A DNA stretch of 64,000 nucleotides, taken from NCBI RefSeq assembly GCF_002742285.1, contig NZ_MDGM01000007.1:310001-374000 (forward strand), in the 5' to 3' direction. A program made the translations under genes and the position numbers. The stretch is from Paramylibacter kogurei. GTDB taxonomy: Bacteria; Pseudomonadota; Alphaproteobacteria; Rhodobacterales; Rhodobacteraceae. The notes below the pieces were generated by a model. It had not been told where the DNA came from. It did no database searches and was given only the letters and a program-made list of their open reading frames with translations. Position 1 is the first letter of the stretch. The number at the start of each line of letters is the position of its first letter. This document shows positions 27,351 to 35,017 of this stretch, piece after piece.

Positions 27351-28703
27351 ATGACCAAAGTGTTGGTACCTTCGGGTGCCCTTGGATTAAACTATGACCA
27401 ATCCGCGCTGATGCGCGGGTTGGAAATGAAACCAGATATTATCGCCATTGATGGCGGTTCCACGGATTCTGGCCCTGCATATCTGGGCAAGGGCATGTCG
27501 AAATATTCGCGTTCATCAACCAAGGTGGAATGGCAGGGATTGATGGAAGCGCGCGCCAAAGCGGACGTGCCATTGGTGATTGGCACCGCAGGCACCTGTG
27601 GAACAGACAGCACCGTTGATTGGATGCTGGATATCACCCGCGAAATCGCGGCCGAGCTTGGCCAAACAATTAAAATCGCGGTTTTGCGATCATCCCAAGA
27701 CAGCGCCAAAATCGCAGATGCATATGAAAACGGGCGCATCAGCCCATTGCAACATGCCCATGAAATATCACGTGAAACGATTGAAAACTGTTCAAATATT
27801 GTCGCTCTTGCAGGTGCTGAACAGATTCAAGCGGCGATCAATACAGGCGCCGATGTGATTATCGCGGGGCGCACCACAGACACCGCAATCATTGCGGCAT
27901 TGCCATTGATGCAAGGTGCGAATGTTGGCGGTGCGTGGCATGGCGCCAAGATTGGTGAATGCGGTGCACTTTGTGCAACCAACCCACAATCAGGCGTGAT
28001 CATGATCGATTTCGACGGTGACGGTTTCACCGTGACCCCGCTTGCCGATGGGGCCAAGGCATCGCCGCACACCGTTTCGGCACATATGTTATATGAAAAC
28101 AGTGATCCCAATATTCTGTATGAACCAGGTGGGTATCTGGAAGTGACAGATGCAAAATATGTGGCGCTGGATGATACATCCGTGCGCGTCACGGGTTCCA
28201 AATGGACAACCGCACCCTATACCGTGAAATTGGAAGGGGCGTCATTGGCAGGATATCAATGCATATCATTGGTTTTGTTGCGCGATGCACGTTATGTGAA
28301 AAACGCACAAAAATGGGCCGATGACATTGTTGAAAAATGTAGCGCCAAGGTGGTTGATCGCCTGAAACTTTCGCCAGATGATTTTAACATTGAACTGCGG
28401 TTGATCGGTGAAAACGCCAGCTTTGGTGCCTTGGAAACCCGCATGATTGATGCGGTGGAAATTGGCGTGCTTGGCATTGTTACCGCAACAAGCGATGCAT
28501 TGGCAAATGAGATTGGTAAAATCCTGAACCCCTATTTGTTGCATCATCCCCTGACCCAATCAGAGGAACAACCAACATTTGCATTCCCATTTTCACCCGC
28601 AGAAATCAGCCGTGGGGCGATTTATACGTTCAGCCTGAATCACGTCATGACATTGGATGATCCCATGGATGCATTCACATTGGAGGTACACGACATTGGC
28701 TAA
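27351..28703 (+). CDS. Acyclic terpene utilisation AtuA family protein (DUF1446)
   Basis: A 450-residue cytoplasmic protein of the DUF1446/AtuA family (named from AtuA of citronellol and geraniol catabolism). The conserved segments are IAIDGGSTDSGPAYLGKG, VIGTAGTCGTDSTVDWML, IIAGRTTDTAIIAALPL and GAWHGAKIGECGALCATNP. The biochemical reaction of the family is not established to my knowledge. It starts four bases after tctA and overlaps the DUF4387 gene by eight bases, so it probably processes the acid brought in by TctABC. No other atu gene (carboxylase, dehydrogenase) is present, so terpene use is not supported. Confidence 0.85.
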   Translation: MTKVLVPSGALGLNYDQSALMRGLEMKPDIIAIDGGSTDSGPAYLGKGMSKYSRSSTKVEWQGLMEARAKADVPLVIGTAGTCGTDSTVDWMLDITREIAAELGQTIKIAVLRSSQDSAKIADAYENGRISPLQHAHEISRETIENCSNIVALAGAEQIQAAINTGADVIIAGRTTDTAIIAALPLMQGANVGGAWHGAKIGECGALCATNPQSGVIMIDFDGDGFTVTPLADGAKASPHTVSAHMLYENSDPNILYEPGGYLEVTDAKYVALDDTSVRVTGSKWTTAPYTVKLEGASLAGYQCISLVLLRDARYVKNAQKWADDIVEKCSAKVVDRLKLSPDDFNIELRLIGENASFGALETRMIDAVEIGVLGIVTATSDALANEIGKILNPYLLHHPLTQSEEQPTFAFPFSPAEISRGAIYTFSLNHVMTLDDPMDAFTLEVHDIG

Positions 28704-29007
28704 TCTTGGATCAATTGTTGGCAAAGTTCGTTCTAAAAATGCGGGGCCGTTTTGGTTGACGGTCGATATTTTTTGCGAAACACCAGATGCATATGAACAG
28801 GTGGTATCGGCACTTTCGACAAAAACAATTGCGGATATTTTTCGAATTGATGAACACGTGGTGAAACGGTTCGATCTGTCTGATCTGAATGTTGTGAAAT
28901 TCAGCCTTCCGCGCCCTGAAATCCAAGGGTCCGCCGCAGATCGCGATATGCATGGCGCATCTTGGGCCGCATTAATTGGCGAAATTGACATCGGGGCGGC
29001 TGCTTAA
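28696..29007 (+). CDS. DUF4387 domain protein, partner of the AtuA-like protein
   Basis: A 103-residue protein that I recognise as DUF4387 from VRSKNAGPFWLTVDIFCETPDAYEQV and the C-terminal SLPRPEIQGSAADRDMHGA. The family is regularly encoded beside or fused to DUF1446/AtuA proteins; its role is unknown. No ATG fits; TTG 28696 (reading MANLGSIVGKVRS) follows GGAGG with nine bases spacing and overlaps the end of the previous gene by eight bases. An upstream ATG at 28657 would place 13 unrelated residues in front and is rejected. Confidence 0.8.
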   Translation: MANLGSIVGKVRSKNAGPFWLTVDIFCETPDAYEQVVSALSTKTIADIFRIDEHVVKRFDLSDLNVVKFSLPRPEIQGSAADRDMHGASWAALIGEIDIGAAA

Positions 29008-29197
29008 TTAATTGGCATTTTGTTTACGAATTAAGCTGATGCTGGCGCTTTAAGTGTCAAAACTTTGTGATATTGCCAAAAACATACACCAAATTTGGGA
29101 AAACTCCGCCCGATGGGGTGCATTTATGTTGCACCTGCTAACAGATTATGCCACCCCTTAGTCAATCCACGAAAACTAAACGCGAAAGGGCAGAGAA

Positions 29198-30679
29198 ATG
29201 CTCGATCATACCGACTTGAAATCATTGATGAACGACCCAAGTTTGCTGAGCACAAAGGCCTTTGTGGCTGGTGAATGGGTTGATGCCAAAAATGGTGAAA
29301 CATTCCCAGTGACCAATCCCGCGCGCGGTGATGTGTTGGTCAACCTTCCCGACCTTGATGTGGCCGATGCCACACGCGCAATTGATGCCGCATATGCTGT
29401 GCAAAAAGATTGGGCGGCGCATACAGGCAAAGAACGTGCCGCGATTTTGCGCAAATGGTACGACCTAATCGTTGAAAACAAAGACGATCTTGGCATGATT
29501 TTAACAGCGGAAATGGGCAAACCCATTACAGAGGCTGTTGGCGAAATTCTGTATTCCGCAAGCTTTATCGAATGGTTTGGCGAAGAGGCAAAACGCATTT
29601 ACGGCGAAACCATACCCGGCCACCAACGCGACAAACGCATTACGGTTCTTAAAGAACCTGTTGGCGTGGTTGCATCAATCACACCGTGGAATTTCCCATC
29701 TGCAATGATCGCACGCAAAGTGGCACCGGCATTGGCCGCTGGCTGTACCTTTGTTGCGCGCCCTGCCAAAGAAACACCACTGTCTGCTTTGGCGCTGGCC
29801 GCATTGGCAGAACGCGCTGGCGTGCCAAAGGGTGTGTTTAGCGTTGTCACATCATCCAAAGCGCGCCCTATCGGCAAAGAATTTTGCGAAAACCCAAAGG
29901 TGCGCAAATTGACATTCACAGGCTCTACCGAAGTGGGCCGCATTTTGATGGCGCAATGTGCACCGCAGATCATGAAATTATCGCTGGAATTGGGTGGCAA
30001 CGCACCGTTCATCGTGTTTGACGATGCCGATGTTGATGCCGCTGTTCAGGGCGCGTTGATCTCGAAATTCCGCAACAACGGTCAAACATGCGTATGTTCA
30101 AATCGCATCTATGTTCAAGAAGGCGTATATGAGGAATTTTCCAAAAAACTTGCCGCCGAAGTGAACAAAATGGTTGTTGGCGATGGCTTGATCGAAGGCG
30201 TCACCACAGGCCCGTTAATTGATATGGGCGGCTTGGAAAAAGTCGAAGAACATATCGAAGATGCCACATCCAAAGGTGCCCGCATCATCGCAGGTGGCAA
30301 ACGCCACGCATTGGGCAGCACATTTTTCGAACCAACCGTTTTGGCAGATGTCACATCCCAAATGTTGGTCACAAACGAAGAAACCTTTGGCCCATTGGCG
30401 CCATTGTTCAAATTCAAAACCGAAGAAGAAGTCTTGGCCGCTGCGAATGACACGATTTACGGATTGGCCTCTTATTTCTATTCCAACGATTTGAACCGCG
30501 TTGTGCGCATGCAAGAGGGTTTGGAATACGGTATTGTGGGTGTGAACACTGGCCTGATTTCAACCGAGGTGGCACCATTTGGTGGTGTTAAACAATCGGG
30601 GCTGGGCCGCGAAGGTTCGCACCACGGCATCGAAGATTTCGTAGAGATGAAATATATCTGTACCAACATCACAGGTTAA
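29198..30679 (+). CDS. gabD: NAD(P)-dependent succinate-semialdehyde dehydrogenase
   Basis: A 493-residue aldehyde dehydrogenase that oxidises succinate semialdehyde to succinate. It has the general base Glu264 in LELGG and the nucleophile Cys298 in NNGQTCVCSNR, the cofactor segment ITPWNFPSAMIARKVAPALAAGCTFVARPAKETP, and the GabD-type SEVAPFGGVKQSGLGREG-like end (STEVAPFGGVKQSGLGREG). It has its own 190-base upstream gap, so it is probably transcribed separately from the tct operon, yet it could supply the final step of the same acid's breakdown. The substrate range of this subfamily can be broader than its name. Confidence 0.9.
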   Translation: MLDHTDLKSLMNDPSLLSTKAFVAGEWVDAKNGETFPVTNPARGDVLVNLPDLDVADATRAIDAAYAVQKDWAAHTGKERAAILRKWYDLIVENKDDLGMILTAEMGKPITEAVGEILYSASFIEWFGEEAKRIYGETIPGHQRDKRITVLKEPVGVVASITPWNFPSAMIARKVAPALAAGCTFVARPAKETPLSALALAALAERAGVPKGVFSVVTSSKARPIGKEFCENPKVRKLTFTGSTEVGRILMAQCAPQIMKLSLELGGNAPFIVFDDADVDAAVQGALISKFRNNGQTCVCSNRIYVQEGVYEEFSKKLAAEVNKMVVGDGLIEGVTTGPLIDMGGLEKVEEHIEDATSKGARIIAGGKRHALGSTFFEPTVLADVTSQMLVTNEETFGPLAPLFKFKTEEEVLAAANDTIYGLASYFYSNDLNRVVRMQEGLEYGIVGVNTGLISTEVAPFGGVKQSGLGREGSHHGIEDFVEMKYICTNITG

Positions 30680-30690
30680 ACCAATTCATT

Positions 30691-30710
30691 GCCCCGCCAT
30701 CGAGCGGGGC
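30691..30710 (+). terminator. Terminator-like hairpin after gabD
   Basis: GCCCCGC and GCGGGGC form a perfect seven-base stem with a six-base loop, 11 bases after the gabD stop. AATTT follows, which is a weak T tract, so termination may be partial. Confidence 0.55.
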
Positions 30711-30793
30711 AATTTACATTTGTGACACATCAATTTCAAAAAACTGAATCCTTGGTTCATTAACCTGCAATGCAGATATGATCCAAGGATCCC

Positions 30794-30889
30794 ATGATGT
30801 TAATCATTCTGGTGAAACTTGGTTCAACTCGTTGGAACAATGCCACAGCCGAACAAGGTTTCCCCTACCCCAAAACAACTGTTCGCTGA
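30794..30889 (+). CDS. Possible small protein (31 aa)
   Basis: A 31-codon frame starting MMLIILVKLG, with AAGGA four bases before the first ATG (seven before the second), and ending nine bases before a strong terminator hairpin. The first ten residues are hydrophobic and the rest is polar. I recognise no family. It may instead be a by-product of a small RNA gene in this spot. Evidence is limited to the ribosome site and terminator. Confidence 0.25.
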   Translation: MMLIILVKLGSTRWNNATAEQGFPYPKTTVR

Positions 30890-30897
30890 CATTGGAT

Positions 30898-30926
30898 ATG
30901 CGCCCTTTTTAGGGCGCATATTTTTT
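30898..30926 (+). terminator. Rho-independent terminator
   Basis: ATGCGCCC pairs perfectly with GGGCGCAT (eight bases) around TTTTTA and is followed by ATTTTTT. This is a classic terminator on the plus strand. It lies more than 200 bases after gabD, which implies an intervening transcript (small protein or small RNA) or a second stop for gabD. Confidence 0.75.
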
Positions 30927-30945
30927 GCGGGGGTGGAAATAAATA

Positions 30946-31059
30946 GCGCCACCCCACGGGGAACGTTCAGGGGTGGCGCGTCGGCCTGATCTTGGAAGGG
31001 GAGAACCAGATCAGGTGTTCGAAATTCTGTGGGGGATGACGGCCCAATTTTGGGCCGTC
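30946..31059. repeat. Cluster of three inverted repeats in a gene-poor convergent gap
   Basis: The gap 30680-31070 between the converging gabD and hsp20 is the only gene-poor stretch over 300 bases. After the terminator it holds GCGCCACCCC/GGGGTGGCGC (30946-30979, perfect ten-base arms), CCTGATCT/AGATCAGG (30985-31015, eight-base arms) and GACGGCCC/GGGCCGTC (31038-31059, eight-base arms, loop AATTTT). The last lies 12 bases after the hsp20 stop and probably helps end that message on the minus strand, though no T run follows. The others may belong to a structured RNA. Confidence 0.5.
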
Positions 31060-31070
31060 AAATGTTGGGC

Positions 31071-31550
31071 TTAAGCCTCTAACACTTTTTTCTTGCTTGG
31101 TTTTGCTTCGATCGTTTTCGCAGGATTTGCGATTTCGATACGACGTGGTTTCAACGCTTCGGGTACTTCGCGAACCAGATCAACGTGCAAAAGCCCGTTT
31201 TCAGATTCTGCACCTGTGGCACGCACATGGTCGGCCAATTGGAAACGTTTTTCAAACGCACGTGCTGCAATACCGCGATGCAAGTAGTTTATATTTTCAT
31301 CGGTTTCCGTTTCCGCCTTTTTGGCAGAAATAACCAACTGACCATCGCGCATTTCAACGCTGATCTCATCTTCGGTAAATCCGGCGACAGCAACCGTAAT
31401 GCGGTATTTGTCATCACCTGATTTTTCGATGTTATATGGGGGGTAACTGTTTGGTGTTACTTCGGCGCTAAGCGCGCGATCCAACATTGTTGCCAAACGG
31501 TCAAAGCCAACCGTAGAACGGTATAATGGCGCGAAATCATAAGTACGCAT
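31071..31550 (-). CDS. Hsp20 family small heat shock protein (IbpA-like)
   Basis: A 159-residue holdase chaperone with the alpha-crystallin domain at about 35-130: YPPYNIEKSGDDKYRITVAVAGF, ISVEMRDGQLVISAKKA and RGIAARAFEKRFQLADHV, close to the IbpA group of proteobacteria. A basic C-terminal tail ends the protein; an I-x-I/V-type anchor is visible as RRIEIANP. ATG 31550 follows AAAGGAGG; a longer frame to 31634 would run through the regulatory leader and is rejected. A sigma-32 promoter and a hairpin hiding the ribosome site lie upstream, indicating two levels of heat control. Confidence 0.92.
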   Translation of the reverse strand: MRTYDFAPLYRSTVGFDRLATMLDRALSAEVTPNSYPPYNIEKSGDDKYRITVAVAGFTEDEISVEMRDGQLVISAKKAETETDENINYLHRGIAARAFEKRFQLADHVRATGAESENGLLHVDLVREVPEALKPRRIEIANPAKTIEAKPSKKKVLEA

Positions 31551-31555
31551 AAGGC

Positions 31556-31574
31556 ATCCTCCTTTAGAAGCGAT
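31556..31574 (-). promoter_or_regulatory. Possible RNA thermometer over the hsp20 ribosome site
   Basis: In the message, AUC-G-CUUC pairs with GGAG-GAU around the loop UAAA, with one bulged G. The stem buries GGAGG of the ribosome site five to twelve bases before the start codon. Such weak hairpins (ROSE or fourU type) are common before hsp20 genes and melt on heating. The pairing is read by eye; stability was not computed. Confidence 0.45.
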
Positions 31575-31649
31575 ACGAATATAATGCTCCCCAAACTGGG
31601 CGAGCGGGTGAATTACCGAACCCCATCTGGGCATCCGGATAATTCAAAT

Positions 31650-31675
31650 ATGGGGAGTTTTTAAAAACGTTCAAG
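31650..31675 (-). promoter_or_regulatory. Sigma-32 (RpoH) heat-shock promoter of hsp20
   Basis: On the minus strand CTTGAA (31670-31675) is followed after 14 bases by CCCCAT (31650-31655), continuing ATTT. This matches the RpoH consensus CTTGAAA-N(11-16)-CCCCATNT closely. Transcription would begin near 31641, giving a leader of about 90 bases before the hsp20 ATG. Confidence 0.8.
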
Positions 31676-31719
31676 CAGAAATTGCGAAATTTCGTTTTGT
31701 ACCATTCACAGTTTGGTGA

Positions 31720-32517
31720 CTATCGCCCCAACTGTTCGGACAAAGATTTACCTGCCTTTTTGCCCTGAAACACGCTGCGATCAAATTGCAACTGACGGCG
31801 CAGTTGATCCAATGGTTCACCCAAAGCCACGCCAAATGACAACGGTTGCCCAAAATTCGTTTCACCCTTGGCCGAAACCACAGATGCGATTTTCGGCTCG
31901 CCATTATCCATGATAAAAATTGGCGCACCAGATGCGCCAAAATCAACGCTGCAAGTTGCCTGTAATACGCGATCATCCTTGCCCATCACATGGCAGCCTT
32001 CTTCGATGGATGGGGCATCGTTGCGCCCCTTGCCGTATGACACAACGGTTAATTCGGCGCCCACCTTTGGTTGTTCATGCACGGCAAAGGGTTTCACCGT
32101 ATCCTTGCCGATGCTGCGATCCAATTCGATCAATGCCAAATCGGTGGCCACCAAATCGCGTCTGGTGCGGCCATCATATTCCATGTTGCGATAATCCTTG
32201 TGGATCACCACGCGCCGCGCCGTGCGATAGGAAACAGCACGCCCCAAACGCCAACCGGGCAAAAATTTTATCGCATTGGTTTCATAGCGTTTTTTTGTAT
32301 CGTTCAAAAACATGCAATGCGCCGCTGTTAAAACCTGATTGGGGGCAATCAACGTACCCGTACAGGTGGCGTGCCCATCCATGATCAACAAACCAACGGC
32401 CTGCCATTTGGTGGCATCTGTCGGGCTGAGCAATTGGCGCAGCGGTGCGGCATCTTCGCTTTGGGCCGGTACGCCAGCAAGCGCCAGCCCAAGTATCATC
32501 AGTATTCGTTTTAACAT
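31720..32517 (-). CDS. Secreted trypsin-like serine protease (S1/V8 type)
   Basis: A 265-residue protein with a signal peptide (MLKRILMILGLALAG, cleavage near AQS). The triad is visible: His in LTAAHCMF, Asp in DLALIELDRS and Ser in FGASGAPIFI. The usual Gly-Asp/Asn-Ser-Gly is Gly-Ala-Ser-Gly, which still keeps the nucleophile and oxyanion glycines. It is therefore probably a periplasmic or exported endopeptidase of the glutamyl/V8-like group. ATG 32517 gives the signal peptide; the frame to 32634 overlaps the end of glcF and is rejected. Confidence 0.82.
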   Translation of the reverse strand: MLKRILMILGLALAGVPAQSEDAAPLRQLLSPTDATKWQAVGLLIMDGHATCTGTLIAPNQVLTAAHCMFLNDTKKRYETNAIKFLPGWRLGRAVSYRTARRVVIHKDYRNMEYDGRTRRDLVATDLALIELDRSIGKDTVKPFAVHEQPKVGAELTVVSYGKGRNDAPSIEEGCHVMGKDDRVLQATCSVDFGASGAPIFIMDNGEPKIASVVSAKGETNFGQPLSFGVALGEPLDQLRRQLQFDRSVFQGKKAGKSLSEQLGR

Positions 32518-32584
32518 GCTAGAATCTCTACAAATCAGGCGCTTAATGTCCAGAAAATGCGCCCAAACTATGACCCATGGGTAA

Positions 32585-33886
32585 CTATTTTGTGTGCGCG
32601 TGCTGATTTTGCAGCTTTCGGGGCACAGGTCCACCCGTTGCCCAATCCAACAATTCCACCGTATGCACCACTGGAATATCCGTGCCCGAACCGATTTGCA
32701 TCATGCAACCAATATTGCCCGCTGCGATAATTTCGGGGGAGAGGTCCGTTAATGTTGCCAGTTTGCGATCCTTAAGCTGTGTCGAAATTTCTGGCTGCAT
32801 CAAATTATATGTGCCCGCCGAACCACAGCATAAATGCGAATCCGCAGGTTCCATCACCGTAAACCCAGCATTTTTCAACAGCGTTTTAGGATGAGTTTTG
32901 ATTTGCTGGCCATGTTGCAATGAACATGCCGCATGATAGGCCACGCGTTTATTTTGCGCCACTTCCACGGTGAGATCGAGATCGATCAAAACCTCGCTAA
33001 TGTCTTTGGCGATATTAGACACCCGCATGGCAGATTGCGCCAAATCTGTGTTACGCATCATATGGGCATAATCCTTAACGGTTGTGCCACAACCGCTTGT
33101 GTTAATCACAATGGCATCCAACCCATCGCCATCCATTTCAGAAATCCATGCGTTGATGTTTTTTCGCGCAGCGCTGTGGCTTTCATTTGTTTTGCCCATG
33201 TGATGGGTCAGCGCACCGCAACAACCCGCACCCTTGGCCACCACAACTTCGCAGCCATGACGGCGTAAAATACGGATGGTGGCATCGTTAATATCGATAT
33301 CCAGCGCCTTTTGCGCGCAACCCGTCATCAGCGCCACACGTTTTTTTCGCACCCCATCAGCGGCAAAAACCTGTGGGCGGTCATTCAATGATGGTGGTGC
33401 GATTTTCTTGGGTGCAAATTCCACCATATTGCGTAGCTTTGATGGCAAAAGAAACGCAAACGGGCGCGCCAAATTTGCGCCGCGCATCGCCAAACGGAAC
33501 CGATTGGGAAATGGCAAAATTCGTGCCAATAACCAACGCATGGCGCGATCACCCAGTGGGCGATCATAGTTTTGTTCGATATAGTCACGCGCATGATCAA
33601 CAAGGTGCATGTAATGCACGCCCGATGGGCATGTGGACATACAGGCCAAGCATGACAGACAACGATCAATATGTTTGACCGTTTTTTCATCAGGCTTGCG
33701 GTTATTTTCCAACATATCCTTGATCAAATAGATACGCCCGCGTGGGCTGTCTAATTCATCGCCCAAAACTTGATATGTGGGACAGGTGGCGGTGCAAAAA
33801 CCACAATGCACACAGGAACGCAGAATTTCATTGCTGCGTTGAATTGCGGGATCTTTTAATTGTGCTTCGCTAAATGTTGTTTGCAT
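32585..33886 (-). CDS. glcF: Glycolate oxidase iron-sulfur subunit GlcF
   Basis: A 433-residue electron-transfer subunit of glycolate dehydrogenase. Two 4Fe-4S sites are in CVHCGFCTATCP and CLSCLACMSTCP, followed by two CCG cysteine-rich domains (AGCCGALTHHMG and HLCCGSAGTYN). It passes electrons from GlcD/GlcE flavins to the quinone pool at the inner membrane. It ends the operon glcD-glcE-glcF, three bases after glcE. Confidence 0.94.
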   Translation of the reverse strand: MQTTFSEAQLKDPAIQRSNEILRSCVHCGFCTATCPTYQVLGDELDSPRGRIYLIKDMLENNRKPDEKTVKHIDRCLSCLACMSTCPSGVHYMHLVDHARDYIEQNYDRPLGDRAMRWLLARILPFPNRFRLAMRGANLARPFAFLLPSKLRNMVEFAPKKIAPPSLNDRPQVFAADGVRKKRVALMTGCAQKALDIDINDATIRILRRHGCEVVVAKGAGCCGALTHHMGKTNESHSAARKNINAWISEMDGDGLDAIVINTSGCGTTVKDYAHMMRNTDLAQSAMRVSNIAKDISEVLIDLDLTVEVAQNKRVAYHAACSLQHGQQIKTHPKTLLKNAGFTVMEPADSHLCCGSAGTYNLMQPEISTQLKDRKLATLTDLSPEIIAAGNIGCMMQIGSGTDIPVVHTVELLDWATGGPVPRKLQNQHAHTK

Positions 33887-33889
33887 GTA

Positions 33890-35017
33890 TCAGCCCATTA
33901 TTCCCGTATTTAAAATTCCCACTGGATCAAATTTTTGACGCAAATTTTGCTCGACCTTTGCCAATACACTTGGCTGGGGTTGAAATGCCGCAAACCCATC
34001 GCCGCGAATAAGCGTGGCGTGCCCCGCCACGTTCAAACATTGGCGTAGATCAAAATCATTTGGCACCCGCGCCCAAATCAACCCACCGCCCCAATCCAGT
34101 TGGACGGCCGCATTGGGACAGTTTTTCGCGAGTGTTTCACAAAATTGCGGGGCATCGGATGGTTTCACCGAAACCCGCCAGATTGCATCGATTGTGCCGC
34201 TTAATCGCGTGACATTTTGAATATCCGTCCAAATATCATGATCGTCATATGATTGCGAAACCTCGCCAAAGCGCGACAGCTTTGCCGCCAATTTATCAGC
34301 GCGATATTTCACTGATTTTGCAAATCCCTCGATGCGGAGCAGCGTTTTTGATGGGGTATTTTCCAAGGCTGGTAAATGTGCAGCACCTGTCACATCAAAA
34401 GGAGAACCAAGCGCTGATGACATCGCCTGAACCGCCACATCCAAATCCACTTCGTGCAGTGTGATCGTGGTTTGTGTTTCTGGGATTGGTAACACTTTGA
34501 ACGCCACCTCGGTCAAAATCCCAAGGCTACCAAAGCTGCCCGCCATGAGTTTCACCAAATCATAGCCCGTGACATTTTTCATCACGCGCCCACCGTTTTT
34601 AATCACATCCCCCTGTCCGTTTACGAACCGCACACCGATCAAGCTGTCGCGACATGCGCCTGCTTGGATACGCCGTGGGCCGGATATGTTACATGCGACC
34701 ACACCGCCGATGGTTGGTTCACCCGTGCTGCTTAACAACGCGCAATGATCCATCGGCTCGAACGGCAATTGTTGACCAGATTTACGCAAAGTTTCGGTTA
34801 TTTCGCGCAACGGCGTACCCGCGCCCGCAACCAAAGTTAACGCACCTGGTTCATAGAGCGATACACCACTGAACCCGTCCATTGAGACCATGTCATCATA
34901 AGACACCGCATTGCCCAGCGCCAAACGCGTGCCACCGCCGCGAATACGCAATTTACGCCCGTTCGCACCGGCATCTTTCACATATTGGGCAAGTTCTTGT
35001 TCATCCTTTGGCGTCAT
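33890..35017 (-). CDS. glcE: Glycolate oxidase FAD-binding subunit GlcE
   Basis: A 375-residue flavoprotein subunit with the PCMH-type FAD domain (RKLRIRGGGTRLALGN and ATIGGVVACNISGPRRI-like STGEPTIGGVVACNISGP) and the loop GGRVMKNVTGYDLVKLMAGSFGSLG. It works with GlcD and GlcF in oxidising glycolate to glyoxylate. ATG 35017 overlaps the glcD stop codon as ATGA; the longer frame to 35077 would overlap glcD by 64 bases and is not preferred. Confidence 0.93.
   Translation of the reverse strand: MTPKDEQELAQYVKDAGANGRKLRIRGGGTRLALGNAVSYDDMVSMDGFSGVSLYEPGALTLVAGAGTPLREITETLRKSGQQLPFEPMDHCALLSSTGEPTIGGVVACNISGPRRIQAGACRDSLIGVRFVNGQGDVIKNGGRVMKNVTGYDLVKLMAGSFGSLGILTEVAFKVLPIPETQTTITLHEVDLDVAVQAMSSALGSPFDVTGAAHLPALENTPSKTLLRIEGFAKSVKYRADKLAAKLSRFGEVSQSYDDHDIWTDIQNVTRLSGTIDAIWRVSVKPSDAPQFCETLAKNCPNAAVQLDWGGGLIWARVPNDFDLRQCLNVAGHATLIRGDGFAAFQPQPSVLAKVEQNLRQKFDPVGILNTGIMG

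Noticed and set aside
27351..28703. Acyclic terpene (citronellol/geraniol) degradation
   Set aside because: Only the AtuA-like gene is present; the carboxylase and dehydrogenase genes of that pathway are missing and a carboxylate transporter is adjacent.
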